The position numbers and the translations under genes are program-made. From a bacterium (GTDB lineage: Bacteria; Desulfobacterota; Binatia; HRBIN30; CADEER01): 64,000 nucleotides of DNA. Below, piece by piece: positions 53,517-62,703 of the stretch. Location: positions 276,286 through 340,285 of the forward strand of contig JAHBUY010000007.1 in the NCBI GenBank assembly GCA_019637795.1, read 5' to 3'. The notes under the pieces are model-generated. The model worked only from the letters and a program-made list of their open reading frames with translations, searched no databases and had not been told where the DNA came from. Each line of letters begins with the position of its first letter. Within the stretch, counting starts at the first letter, position 1.

Positions 53517-54511
53517 AGTTCCTCCGCCTCGCCGGCGCGCTACTGGCGACGATCGCCGCCACGCTGCCGCTGTCCGACGCGGCGCGCGGCCACGGCCTCG
53601 AACCGGCGCTGCTGGCGCTGCGCGAGCGCGCCCCGGGGCGCTTCGAGGTGACGTGGAAATCGTCGAAGCTCCGCCTCCCGGGAGCGGAGGTTCGCCCCAC
53701 CCTGCCCGACCGCTGTCGCCAGACCGCCGACGCGCCGCAGGCGACCGACGACGGCGACCGCATCCGCCTGCGCTGGGTCGTCGACTGCGGGACCGCCGGG
53801 CTCGCCGGACAGACCATCGGTGTCGCCGACCTCGACGTCGCCACCATCGACGCGCTGCTGCGCATCGAGCGGCTCGACGGCAGCCACGTCGAGACCGTGC
53901 TCACGGCCCATCACCCGAGCTGGACGGCGCCCCAGGATCCGACCCGCGAGGAGCTCGTGCGCCACTTCGCGCGCCTCGGCGGGGAAGCCGCGATCGCCAG
54001 TCTCGACCGGTTGCTGCTGCTGCTGGGCCTGCTCCTGCTCCTGGCGGCCACGCCCCGGCGACTGCTGCAGGCCGCCGCCGCCTTCGCGCTCGGCCACGCC
54101 GCCGCCGTCGCCCTGATCGGCATCGGCGCGCTCACCGCCGCGGCGCGGAGCCTCGACCTCGGCATCGCCGCGGCGATCCTCTTCGTCGCCCTCGAGCTGA
54201 CGCGATCGCCACTGAGCGCCCGCCGCCGCTCCGCCTGGCTGGTCGGGCTGCTCTTCGGCGCCCTGTCCGGCGCCGCCTGCGCCACCTCGCTCGCCGACAG
54301 CAGCGCGGCCTCGCTGGATGCCCCGCTGGCGGTGTTTGCCTTCACCGCCGGCGTGGCCCTCCCACAGCTCGCCCCGCTCCTGCTCGCCCTGGCGTTTGGC
54401 GGCATCCTGGCGCGCCGTCGCCCGCGCGCCGCCACGCTGGCGACCCGGTGCGCCGCCTACGCCATGGGAATCCTGGCCGTCTTCTGGTGCCTGGAGCGCG
54501 TCACCGCGTGA
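53513..54511 (+). CDS. HupE/UreJ-like membrane protein
   Basis: The 332-residue protein has a signal peptide, an extracytoplasmic beta domain (about 25-150, ending THHPSWTAP) and about six to seven membrane helices from residue 155 (LLLLLGLLLLLAATPRRLL, AFALGHAAAVALIGIG). The His in the helix FALGHAA and the fused N-terminal domain match the HupE/UreJ-like group that follows DUF3604 genes. HupE/UreJ relatives handle nickel or other metals, so metal supply to the DUF3604 protein is a possible role. That is inference. Confidence 0.8.
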   Translation: MKFLRLAGALLATIAATLPLSDAARGHGLEPALLALRERAPGRFEVTWKSSKLRLPGAEVRPTLPDRCRQTADAPQATDDGDRIRLRWVVDCGTAGLAGQTIGVADLDVATIDALLRIERLDGSHVETVLTAHHPSWTAPQDPTREELVRHFARLGGEAAIASLDRLLLLLGLLLLLAATPRRLLQAAAAFALGHAAAVALIGIGALTAAARSLDLGIAAAILFVALELTRSPLSARRRSAWLVGLLFGALSGAACATSLADSSAASLDAPLAVFAFTAGVALPQLAPLLLALAFGGILARRRPRAATLATRCAAYAMGILAVFWCLERVTA

Positions 54512-54665
54512 ACGCCGCCCCCGCCGATGCCGACCAGCGGCGCCGGCGCGTCCGCGACCCGCGAGCTCGCCAGCAGGCCGAAGCGCTGCCGGCAGCCACG
54601 CCGCGCCGGCGCGGCGGAAAGGCCGGCGGCCCGCTGCCGGGCCGCACGACCTCATGGAACGCGAG

Positions 54666-54738
<73 letters not shown>

Positions 54739-54879
54739 GCGGTTCGCGAAGCGTGGATTAACCGATCCGACGCTGGCTCGCAAGCCAACGGTCGTCGCAG
54801 CGTCCGGGCCCGTGGCCGGTGGCCCGCGCGGCGCGCCTGGATTGACCGCGCGCTGGACGGCGCACTATGCGTTCGCGCC

Positions 54880-56058
54880 ATGACGAGCACCGAGAGCGTT
54901 CCCGAATTCCGCCACGAGCTGCGCCGTTGGCTGGCCGCCCATCTCACCGACGACCTGCGCCGCGAGCGGCTGACCATGTTGCCGGAGAACGAACGCATCG
55001 CGGCGCTGCGGCGCTGGCAGCAGACCCTGGCGAAGGACCGCTGGGTGGCGATCACATGGCCGCGGGAGTACGGCGGCCGCGCCGCCTCGATCGCCGAACA
55101 GATCGCCTACGTCGAGGAGATGAGCGCGGCGGATGCGCCGGAGATCGTGAACAACCTCGGCATCGGCATCGTCGGACCCCCCATCCTCGCCTTCGGCAGC
55201 GAGGAGCAGAAGCAGCGCTGGGCGCCGCGCATCCTCACCGCGGAGGATCTCTGGTGCTGCGGCTTCTCGGAGCCGGGCGCCGGCTCGGATCTCGCGTCGC
55301 TGCGCACCCGGGCGACGCTCGACGGCGACAGTTTCATCCTCACCGGCCAGAAGGTGTGGACGACCTACGCCCAGCACGCCGACTGGTGCATGGTGTTCTG
55401 TCGCACCGATCCGACCTCGAGCCGCCGCAACGGCGTGTCGTGCCTGCTGGTCGACATGAAGAGCCCCGGCGTCACCGTGCGCCCGCTGCGCCAGATCGGC
55501 GGCCAGGCGGAGTTCAACGAGCTGTTCTTCGAGGAGGTCCGCGTGCCGCGCGGCAACCTGCTGGGCGAGTTGCACCACGGCTGGCAGATCGTCACCTCGG
55601 CGCTGCAGAACGAGCGCGGCATCATGTACGTCGTCGAGATGCAGATCCTGCTCAAGAAGCAGCGCGACCAACTCATGCGCTTCGCCCGCGAGCGCGGCGC
55701 CCACCGCAATCCGGTGACCCGCCAGCAGTTGGCGACCGTCTATCTGGGGGTCGAGACGTTCCGCAGCACCTGCCAGCGGACGCTCGACAAGCTGCTGCGC
55801 ATGGGAATGCCCGGGCCCGAGGCCTCGATCATCAAGCTGCACTGGACCGAGCTGACCCAGTCCATGCCGCAGGTCGGCATGTCGATTCTGGGCCCGGCGG
55901 CCCAGCTCTACGACGTGCCCAACCCGGGCGAGCGCGCCGATCCGGAATTCGCCATCCAGGCCGGCTTCCTGCAGGCGCCCGCCGCCAGCATCGCCTCCGG
56001 CACCTCGGAGATCATGCGCGGCATCATCGCCATGCAGGTGCTCGGACTGCCTCGCTAG
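54880..56058 (+). CDS. acyl-CoA dehydrogenase family protein
   Basis: The 392-residue flavoprotein has the family's motifs: REYGGRAAS near residue 65, the flavin-binding CGFSEPGAGSDLAS, LTGQKVWTTYAQHADW, and the C-terminal IASGTSEIMRGIIA. The candidate catalytic residue region is in the middle helices (NPGERADPEFAI). It should oxidise an acyl-CoA at alpha-beta with FAD; long or branched substrates cannot be assigned. It begins 141 bp from the divergent tRNA-Ala. Confidence 0.92.
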   Translation: MTSTESVPEFRHELRRWLAAHLTDDLRRERLTMLPENERIAALRRWQQTLAKDRWVAITWPREYGGRAASIAEQIAYVEEMSAADAPEIVNNLGIGIVGPPILAFGSEEQKQRWAPRILTAEDLWCCGFSEPGAGSDLASLRTRATLDGDSFILTGQKVWTTYAQHADWCMVFCRTDPTSSRRNGVSCLLVDMKSPGVTVRPLRQIGGQAEFNELFFEEVRVPRGNLLGELHHGWQIVTSALQNERGIMYVVEMQILLKKQRDQLMRFARERGAHRNPVTRQQLATVYLGVETFRSTCQRTLDKLLRMGMPGPEASIIKLHWTELTQSMPQVGMSILGPAAQLYDVPNPGERADPEFAIQAGFLQAPAASIASGTSEIMRGIIAMQVLGLPR

Positions 56059-56140
56059 TCCGCTCGCGGTCCGCGGCCGTCAGCCACTGAGCCTCGATCC
56101 CGAGTCGGCGCCCTGCCGAGGGACGACGGTTCGCAGCGTC

Positions 56141-56506
56141 TCACGCCCGGCGCTGTTTGCGCTCCGCCTCTTCCTGCTCCGCTTTGCACTGAATGCACAG
56201 GGTCGTGACGGGACGGGCCCGCAGGCGGTCGACGCCGATCTCCTCGCCGCACTCCTCGCAGACGCCGTAGTTGCCCTCTTCGATCCGCTGCAGCGCCTCT
56301 TCGATCTTGTTGATCAGCTTCCGCTCGCGGTCGCGGATGCGCAGGGTGGCGTTGCGATCGGATTCGAGGGCCGCCCGATCGGCCGGTTCGGGGAAGTTCT
56401 CCTTGCCGTCGGTCATGCCACTGACCGTGCGCCCCGCCTCCCCCAACAACTCCGCCCGGCGGCTGGTGAGCAGATCCTTGAACCAGCTGATGTCGTGTTG
56501 TTCCAA
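56141..56506 (-). CDS. DksA/TraR family zinc-finger protein
   Basis: A 121-residue DksA-like protein. The coiled-coil region (DLLTSRRAELL, DRERKLINKIEEALQRIEEG) is followed by the zinc finger CEECGEEIGVDRLRARPVTT-LCIQC with four Cys. DksA proteins bind RNA polymerase through the secondary channel and work with ppGpp. A TTG at 56506 with GGAGG 8 bases upstream is taken as start; a GTG at 56551 would add 15 residues without a ribosome-binding site. It is convergent with the acyl-CoA dehydrogenase gene. Confidence 0.88.
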   Translation of the reverse strand: MEQHDISWFKDLLTSRRAELLGEAGRTVSGMTDGKENFPEPADRAALESDRNATLRIRDRERKLINKIEEALQRIEEGNYGVCEECGEEIGVDRLRARPVTTLCIQCKAEQEEAERKQRRA

Positions 56507-56569
56507 GCCTGCGACCTCCAGTGAATTCTCTCCGGCTACCACCGCCGACACAGTCTGTAAACCACCGCC

Positions 56570-57745
56570 TCACGCGCTCGCCGCGATCGAGGGGACGGCG
56601 GCCAGGTCCGCCGCCGTGCGACGCGCCCAGGCGTCCGCCTCGAGCAGCGCCTCCAACGGCGCATCGCGCAGAACGGGGTGCCGATCGAGCACCCGGGACG
56701 CGATCCCTGGAATATCGAGATAGCTGATGGCGCCGTTCAGAAACGCTTCCACCAGCACCTCGTTGGCGGCATTGAGGACCGCCGGGGCGCTGCCGCGGGC
56801 CCGCAGCGCGGCGTAGGCGAGGGCCAGGCAGGGGAAGCGCTCGGTGTCCGGAGCGACGAACTCCAGGCGGCCGGCCGCCACCAGGTCGAGCGACGGCAGG
56901 TGGCCGAGCGGCAGGCGCTCCGGGAACGCGAGGATGTACGAGATCGGGATGGCCATGTCGGGAATCCCGAGCTGCGCCAGCACCGAGCCGTCGACGTACT
57001 CGACCAGCGAGTGGACGATGCTCTGCGGATGGACGACGACGTCGATCCGGTCCGGCTCGAGGCCGAACAGCCAGTGCGCCTCGATCACCTCCAGGCCCTT
57101 GTTCATCAGCGTCGACGAGTCGATGGTGATCTTCGCCCCCATCTTCCACGTCGGATGCCGCAGCGCCTGCGCCGGGGTGGCGCGGCGCAGCTCGTCCATG
57201 GTGGCGTGCAGGAACGGCCCCCCGGAGGCGGTGAGAATGATGCGCTTCACGTCGCCACGCCGGTGACCGTGCATCGCCTGGTAGATGGCGTTGTGCTCGC
57301 TGTCGATCGGAAACACGTTCACGCCCCGGCGCCGCGCCGCCGCCTGCACCAGCTCGCCGGCAACCACCAGCACTTCCTTGTTGGCCAGCGCGACGTCGCG
57401 TCCGGCCTCGATCGCCGCCAGCGTCGGCCGCAGCCCGATCGCCCCGACCAGGGCCGAGATCACCAGATCCGCGCCGGGCGCGGTCGCCACCTGGGCGATG
57501 CCGTCGATGCCGGCGAGGATCTCGCCGCGATACTCCGGGACCAGGGCTCGCAGCGCCGCGGCGCCGGCGGCGTCCGCCGTCGCCACCGCGTCGGGTTGGA
57601 AGCGGCGCACCTGCTCGGCGAGCCGCTCGACGTTGCGCCCGGCGGCCAGCGCGGCGGCGCGGAAGCGGTCGGGAAAGCGCGCCACCAGATCGAGCGTGGT
57701 GACGCCGATGGAACCGGTGGAGCCGAGGACGACGAGCGACTTCAT
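56570..57745 (-). CDS. dxr: 1-deoxy-D-xylulose-5-phosphate reductoisomerase
   Basis: The 391-residue enzyme converts DXP to MEP in the non-mevalonate isoprenoid pathway. NADPH binds at VLGSTGSIGV (residues 5-14); the central domain has LANKEVLVVAG, FPIDSEHNAIYQ and TASGGPF, and the C-domain has HPTWKMGAKITIDSSTLMNKGLE. All active-site segments are present and the length is normal. ATG at 57745 has AGGG 8 bases upstream; a GTG 9 bases earlier is possible. The usual cdsA/rseP neighbours are missing; the DksA-like gene follows. Confidence 0.95.
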   Translation of the reverse strand: MKSLVVLGSTGSIGVTTLDLVARFPDRFRAAALAAGRNVERLAEQVRRFQPDAVATADAAGAAALRALVPEYRGEILAGIDGIAQVATAPGADLVISALVGAIGLRPTLAAIEAGRDVALANKEVLVVAGELVQAAARRRGVNVFPIDSEHNAIYQAMHGHRRGDVKRIILTASGGPFLHATMDELRRATPAQALRHPTWKMGAKITIDSSTLMNKGLEVIEAHWLFGLEPDRIDVVVHPQSIVHSLVEYVDGSVLAQLGIPDMAIPISYILAFPERLPLGHLPSLDLVAAGRLEFVAPDTERFPCLALAYAALRARGSAPAVLNAANEVLVEAFLNGAISYLDIPGIASRVLDRHPVLRDAPLEALLEADAWARRTAADLAAVPSIAASA

Positions 57746-57825
57746 CGTCGGCACCCTACCACGACCCGTGGGGCAGGACGCAATTTGTTCCGCGCCCTGG
57801 CGTCAGGAACGTCCCGCCGCTCGAA

Positions 57826-58080
57826 TCACCCCTGCCGCTTCAGCCGCGCCCCGGCGGGCGAGGCCATGATCGCCGCGATCTCGTCGCGCAGTCGCGGCAG
57901 CGCCTCCTCGAGCGGCACCTCGCTGTCGAGGACGATCTCGAGCCGGTGGTCGGACCGCATGGCGATCCGGCCCGGCCGCTGCGGTTTCAACGGAATGACC
58001 ACCGCCTCACGCGACAGGCCGAGCTCCTCGAGGACGGCGAAGACGCGCTCGATCTCGCGCAGCGTGACGACCGTCAGCAT
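57826..58080 (-). CDS. small hypothetical protein paired with MBL-fold gene
   Basis: An 84-residue alpha/beta protein (LTVVTLREIERVFAVLEELGL, RLEIVLDSEVPLEEALPRLRDEIAAIMASP). No family recognised. It starts 3 bp after the stop of the MBL-fold gene, so the two are cotranscribed. Confidence 0.6.
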   Translation of the reverse strand: MLTVVTLREIERVFAVLEELGLSREAVVIPLKPQRPGRIAMRSDHRLEIVLDSEVPLEEALPRLRDEIAAIMASPAGARLKRQG

Positions 58081-58083
58081 CGC

Positions 58084-58683
58084 TCAGGGAAAGGTCGCCA
58101 CCAGGTCGGCGAGGCGCGCCCTGGCCTGGCGCAGGATCGGGGTCCCGTCGCCGACCAGCAGGGCGTCGAAGTCGAGGTCGAGGAGCCGGCGCACGCTGGC
58201 GCGCAGCGCCGGCGGATCGTCCATCACCTTCTCGCGCAGCAGGCTGAGCGCGCCCGGCGGGTTGCCCACCACGACGTCGCCGACGAAGAGCAGGCGACGT
58301 GCCGGCCAGTGCAGCGCGATCTCGCCCGCCGACTTGCCGGCCGCGGCGACCACCTGCAGCGGCCCGATGACGTCCCCGACCGCCAGGTGATCGTCGATCA
58401 CCGCGCCCTGTCCTTCCGCGTAGCCGGCATCGGCGGCGTGGATCGCCGTCCGCGCGCCGGTGCGCGAACGCACGCGGTTCGCGTCGCGCACGTGGTTGCG
58501 GTTGGTGAGGAGGATGCGGCTGACGCCGCGATGGACGAGCTCGGTCAGGTCTTCCGGCGTCGCCTCCGCCGGGTCGATGCAGAGATTGCCGCCCGGCAGT
58601 TGCAGCAGGTAACCGTTGAAGTTGTAGCCGTGCGGCGGCGACAGCCAGGACCAGGTCCAGATGTCGGGCAGGATCTCGACCAT
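58084..58683 (-). CDS. metallo-beta-lactamase-fold protein with altered metal motif
   Basis: The 199-residue protein has the MBL fold: NGYLLQLPGGNLCIDPAE, VSRILLTNRNHVRDANRV, LHWPARRLLFVGDVVVG, ALRASVRRLLDLDFDALLVGDG. The usual HxHxDH is replaced by NRNHVRD, with only one His and a displaced Asp, so the metal site is degenerate or unusual. It also lacks a clear last His. It may be a non-hydrolytic or single-metal member. It lies beside the 84-residue gene and the GluQ gene. Confidence 0.72.
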   Translation of the reverse strand: MVEILPDIWTWSWLSPPHGYNFNGYLLQLPGGNLCIDPAEATPEDLTELVHRGVSRILLTNRNHVRDANRVRSRTGARTAIHAADAGYAEGQGAVIDDHLAVGDVIGPLQVVAAAGKSAGEIALHWPARRLLFVGDVVVGNPPGALSLLREKVMDDPPALRASVRRLLDLDFDALLVGDGTPILRQARARLADLVATFP

Positions 58684-58748
58684 CGCCGGGACCTTACCAG
58701 CTAGGCCTCGCAGCGACCAGCGCGCGATCGCCGGCCGGCGCCTGCGGC

Positions 58749-59681
58749 TCACGCGACGTCGAGGCGGATCTCGCGACGGCCGCGCAGCGGCTTCAGGTCG
58801 AACGCCTCCAGGAGCAGGCGCGGGGTCGCCTCCGCTTCGCTCGTCAGACCGAGGGCGCGCCCCAGGCGCGCCACGACCACGGCCGGAGACGCCCCGATCC
58901 GGCGAGCGTCCGCCAGGAGGTGGCTCGGGGTGCGCTTCTGCAGGCGGGCGCCGTCGGGCGCCAGCACGAGCGGCACGTGCAGCCAACCGGGCGGGCGCCC
59001 GCCGAGCATCTCGGCGAGCAGCGCCTGGCGCGGCGCCGAGGCCAGCAGGTCGGCGCCGCGCACCACCTCGGTGATCCCCATCTCGAGGTCGTCGACCACC
59101 ACCGCGAGTTGATAGGCATAGACGCCGTCACCGCGCTTGAGCACGAGGTCCCCCACCTCCCGCGCGACGTCCTGCGTCACCCGGCCCTGCACGGCGTCGT
59201 CGATGGCGATCGTCCGCTGCGGCACCGCCAGCCGCACCGCCGGCGGACGCTTCCACTCGCGCACCCGCATGCCGAAGCGGCGGCAGGTGCCCGGATATGG
59301 CGGCCCCTCCTCGCCGGCGTGCGGCGCGCTGGCGCTGCGCGCGATCTCGGCGCGCGAGCAGTCGCACAGGTAGAGGACGCCGAGCCCGGCCAAGCGCGCC
59401 AGCGCCGCCTCGTAGTAGGCCGCCCGCTCCGACTGGCGGTACGGTCCCACCGCGCCGCCGACGTCGGGCCCCTCGTCCCAGTCCAGACCGAGCCACCGCA
59501 GGTCGTCGAGCTGGCGCGCCTCGCTGCCGGCGATCACCCGCGGCGTGTCGATGTCCTCGACCCGCAGCAGCAGGCGCCCGCCCTGCGCGCGCGCCCGCAG
59601 CCAGGCGACCAGGGCCGTGGCCAGCGAGCCGAGGTGGAGATCGCCCGTCGGCGAGGGGGCGAAGCGGCCGCGGTAGGCCAT
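58749..59681 (-). CDS. gluQ: glutamyl-Q tRNA(Asp) synthetase
   Basis: A 310-residue truncated glutamyl-tRNA synthetase-like protein. It attaches glutamate to queuosine in tRNA-Asp. The class I HIGH motif is FAPSPTGDLHLGS near residue 7, the ATP-binding VEDIDTPR follows, a zinc ligand cluster is in YLCDCSRAEI, and the KMSKS counterpart is LQKRTPS. The anticodon-binding domain is missing, as in all GluQRS. It lies between the MBL-fold and transhydrogenase genes, on the same strand. Confidence 0.9.
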   Translation of the reverse strand: MAYRGRFAPSPTGDLHLGSLATALVAWLRARAQGGRLLLRVEDIDTPRVIAGSEARQLDDLRWLGLDWDEGPDVGGAVGPYRQSERAAYYEAALARLAGLGVLYLCDCSRAEIARSASAPHAGEEGPPYPGTCRRFGMRVREWKRPPAVRLAVPQRTIAIDDAVQGRVTQDVAREVGDLVLKRGDGVYAYQLAVVVDDLEMGITEVVRGADLLASAPRQALLAEMLGGRPPGWLHVPLVLAPDGARLQKRTPSHLLADARRIGASPAVVVARLGRALGLTSEAEATPRLLLEAFDLKPLRGRREIRLDVA

Positions 59682-59725
59682 GGCGCCGGACCCGGGTGGC
59701 CGCGCCGGCGCGCGGCCACCCGGGA

Positions 59726-61549
59726 TCAGAGCAGCGACTTCATCTCGCTGATCAGCTTGGTGATGCTGTCCTTGGCGTCGCCGAACAGCATCATGCAGCG
59801 CTCGTTGTAGTAGAGCTCGTTGTCGACGCCGGCGAAGCCGGGGCGCATGCTGCGCTTGAGGACGATGATCGACTTCGCCTTCTCGACGTCGAGGATCGGC
59901 ATGCCGTAGAGCGGGCTCGCCTTGTTGGTGCGCGCCGCCGGATTGGTGACGTCGTTGGCGCCGACGACGAGGACGATGTCGGCCTCGGGGAAGTACGGAT
60001 TGATCTGCTCCATCTCGACCAACTGCTCGTAGGGCACGTTGGCCTCGGCGAGCAGGACGTTCATGTGCCCCGGCATGCGACCGGCCACCGGATGGATCGC
60101 GTACTTCACGTCGACGCCGCGCTCGCCGAGGATGCTCGCCAGCTCGGCGACGGCGTGCTGCGCCTGGGCGACGGCCATGCCGTACCCCGGCACGATGATC
60201 ACCCGCGCCGAGGTCTCGAACAGGGTCGCCGTCTCGTCCGCCGTGATGCTGCGCACCGTCCCCTTGGCCTCGGCCGCCGCCGCGGCCGCGTCCTCCGACG
60301 CGACGGCGCCAAAGGCGCCGAAGAGCACGTTGGTCGCCGAGCGGTTCATGGCGCGGCACATCAGCAGCGAGAGCAGGAAGCCGGAGGTGCCGTCGAGCGA
60401 GCCGGTGACGATCTGGATCTTGTTCATCAGCACGAAGCCCATCGCCGCGTCGGCGAGGCCGCCGTAGGAGTTGAGCAGGGCGATGACCACCGGCATGTCG
60501 GCGGCGCCGATGGGGATGACCAGCATGAGGCCGAAGACGAAGGCCAGGGCGACCATGAGGTAGAACATCGGCGTCGCCAGTTGGGTGCCGATCAGGTAGG
60601 CGGCGATGGCGCCGATCACGCCGAGCAGGGCCAGGCTGACGATGTTCTGGCCGCGATAGGTGATCGGCCGCCCGGGCAGCAGCTCCTGCAGCTTCGCCGC
60701 CGCGATCAGCGAGCCGGTGAAGGTGAGACCGCCGACGATGACCTCGAAGCTCAGCGCCGTCAGCGTCACCCGGCCGAGCTCGCCCTGGAAGCGGAAATAC
60801 TCGGAGACGCCGACCAGGCAGGCGGCCAGCGCGCCCAGCGAGTGCGAGAACGCCGTCCGCTGCGGCACCGCCGTCATCGGGATGCGCAGGCCCATCCAGC
60901 CGCCGCCGACGGCGCCGATCGCCAGGCCGAGGAAGATCCAGGTGTAGTGGACGATGTGATGGTGGAAGAGCGTGCCGACCACGGCCAGCACCATGCCGTA
61001 GGCCGCCAGGAGCATGCCCGCCCGCGCCCACTTCGGCGAGCTCAGCCCCTTCAGGCCGAGGATGAACATCGCCGCGGAGAGGATGTAGGCGTAGCGCAGC
61101 ACCTCGTCGGCGGCGTGCTCGCGCATGTAGACGAGCAGGCCGACGCCGACCGGCTTGGCGATGAGGATGCCGAGCAGCAGCACGCCGACCGCGCCCGACG
61201 CCCCGAGGGTGGCCTGCAGCTCGACCGGCCGCCGCTTGCCGCCCTTCTGCTCCTCCGCGGTCTTGAACATGCGCAGCATGCGGTCGGTGATGAGGAACCC
61301 GCCGAAGGCGTTGGTCGCCGAGCAGGTGACCGCGATGAAGCCGAGCAGCGAGCACACCCAGCCGTTCTCGACGTCGCTGTAGTCGCTGCCCGCCACCACC
61401 AGCGACCCGACCAGCGAGATCGCGGCGATGGCGTTGGTCGCCGACATCAGCGGCGTATGGAGGAGCGGCGGAACCTTGGTGATGATGTGGTAGCCGAGGA
61501 AGCCGGCCAGGAGGACGATGTAGAGACTGACCTCGAGCTCGCTGGTCAT
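59726..61549 (-). CDS. pntB: NAD(P) transhydrogenase, fused PntA2-PntB
   Basis: The 607-residue protein couples hydride transfer between NADH and NADP+ to proton flow. The first ~100 residues (VSLYIVLLAGFLGYHIITKVPPLLHTPLMSATNA) are a separate four-helix PntA2-type segment usually attached to or encoded with the alpha subunit. The rest is the beta subunit: about nine helices, then a Rossmann NADP-binding domain (VIIVPGYGMAVAQAQHAVAEL, GRMPGHMNVLLAEA, VLVVGANDVTNPAA, LKRSMRPGFAGVDNELYY). This PntA2-PntB fusion differs from the E. coli arrangement. It overlaps the PntA1 gene by 4 bp (ATGA). Confidence 0.9.
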   Translation of the reverse strand: MTSELEVSLYIVLLAGFLGYHIITKVPPLLHTPLMSATNAIAAISLVGSLVVAGSDYSDVENGWVCSLLGFIAVTCSATNAFGGFLITDRMLRMFKTAEEQKGGKRRPVELQATLGASGAVGVLLLGILIAKPVGVGLLVYMREHAADEVLRYAYILSAAMFILGLKGLSSPKWARAGMLLAAYGMVLAVVGTLFHHHIVHYTWIFLGLAIGAVGGGWMGLRIPMTAVPQRTAFSHSLGALAACLVGVSEYFRFQGELGRVTLTALSFEVIVGGLTFTGSLIAAAKLQELLPGRPITYRGQNIVSLALLGVIGAIAAYLIGTQLATPMFYLMVALAFVFGLMLVIPIGAADMPVVIALLNSYGGLADAAMGFVLMNKIQIVTGSLDGTSGFLLSLLMCRAMNRSATNVLFGAFGAVASEDAAAAAAEAKGTVRSITADETATLFETSARVIIVPGYGMAVAQAQHAVAELASILGERGVDVKYAIHPVAGRMPGHMNVLLAEANVPYEQLVEMEQINPYFPEADIVLVVGANDVTNPAARTNKASPLYGMPILDVEKAKSIIVLKRSMRPGFAGVDNELYYNERCMMLFGDAKDSITKLISEMKSLL

Positions 61550-62703
61550 GCCGATGTCCCCGTCGCCATCGCCGCCTTGACCGCCTCGTTGACCACCTCG
61601 CCGGCGTGGGTGACGCAGGCCCCGGCGATCACTTCATCCGCCAGATCGATGGCGAGGGCGCCGTTCTTCACGAAGGCGTTGAGCAGCTCGGTGACGTTGC
61701 GCGCATAGAGTTGACTCGCGTGCACCGGCATCGAGGCCGGCAGGTTCACCGGACCGTGGATGCTGACGCCGTGCGCCACGACCACCTCGCCCGCCGTCGT
61801 GAGCTCGCAGTTGCCGCCGCTCTCGGCCGCCAGGTCGACGATCACCGACCCCGGCCGCATCGCCGCCACCGTCTCCTTGGTGATCAGCCGCGGCGCCCGC
61901 TTGCCCGGCACCATCGCGGTGGTGATGACGACATCGAAATCCTTCGTCTTCTCCGCCAGCATCTCCTGCTGCTTGCGACTGGCGTCGGCCGACAGGGCCT
62001 TGGCGTACCCGCCTCTGTCCTCGGCGTCGGAGACCCCGAGATCGAAGGCGAGGAACTTGGCGCCGAGGCTCTCGACCTGTTCCTTCACCACCGGGCGCAC
62101 GTCGTAGCCCCACACCTGCGCCCCCAGGCGGCGCGCCGTGGCGATCGCCTGCAGACCGGCGACGCCGGCGCCGATCACCAGGACGCGCGCCGCGAAGACG
62201 GTGCCGGCGGCGGTCATCAGCATCGGGAAGAACTTGGGCAGCGCCTGCGCGGCGATGAGCGCCGCGCGGTAGCCGGCGATGTTGGCCTGCGACGAGAGCG
62301 CGTCCATCTTCTGCGCCCGGCTGATGCGCGGCACGCCCTCCATGCCGAAGGCGGTGATGCGCCGCGCCGCCAGGCGTCGCACCAGGTCGGGCTGGGTGAG
62401 GGCGTCGAGGAGTCCCACCAGCACCGACCCCTCGCGCAGCAGATCGACCTCGTGGCGGCCGCCCTCCGCGATCGGACGCTGCACCTTCAGCACCACGTCC
62501 GCCTCGCCACAGAGCGCGGCGACATCGGACGCGATGGTCGCCCCGGCGGCGCTGTAGGCCTGATCGGAGAAGGACGCCGCCTCTCCCGCGCCGTGCTCGA
62601 CGGCGACGGTGAGACCCGCCTTCACCAGGGCCGCCGCCGCCTCGGGCGTCAGTGCGACGCGCCGCTCGCCAACCGCCCGCTCACGTGGAACCGCAATCTT
62701 CAT
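61546..62703 (-). CDS. pntA: NAD(P) transhydrogenase subunit alpha, NAD-binding (PntA1)
   Basis: The 385-residue soluble domain binds NAD(H): MKIAVPRERAVGERRVALTP, the Rossmann core VLVIGAGVAGLQAIATARRLGAQVWGYD (about 175-202), and MPVHASQLYARNVTELL. It is the alanine-dehydrogenase-like part only, without membrane helices, which are in the partner gene. Together the two genes make a complete proton-translocating enzyme. The start at 62703 is the family start. Confidence 0.94.
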   Translation of the reverse strand: MKIAVPRERAVGERRVALTPEAAAALVKAGLTVAVEHGAGEAASFSDQAYSAAGATIASDVAALCGEADVVLKVQRPIAEGGRHEVDLLREGSVLVGLLDALTQPDLVRRLAARRITAFGMEGVPRISRAQKMDALSSQANIAGYRAALIAAQALPKFFPMLMTAAGTVFAARVLVIGAGVAGLQAIATARRLGAQVWGYDVRPVVKEQVESLGAKFLAFDLGVSDAEDRGGYAKALSADASRKQQEMLAEKTKDFDVVITTAMVPGKRAPRLITKETVAAMRPGSVIVDLAAESGGNCELTTAGEVVVAHGVSIHGPVNLPASMPVHASQLYARNVTELLNAFVKNGALAIDLADEVIAGACVTHAGEVVNEAVKAAMATGTSA

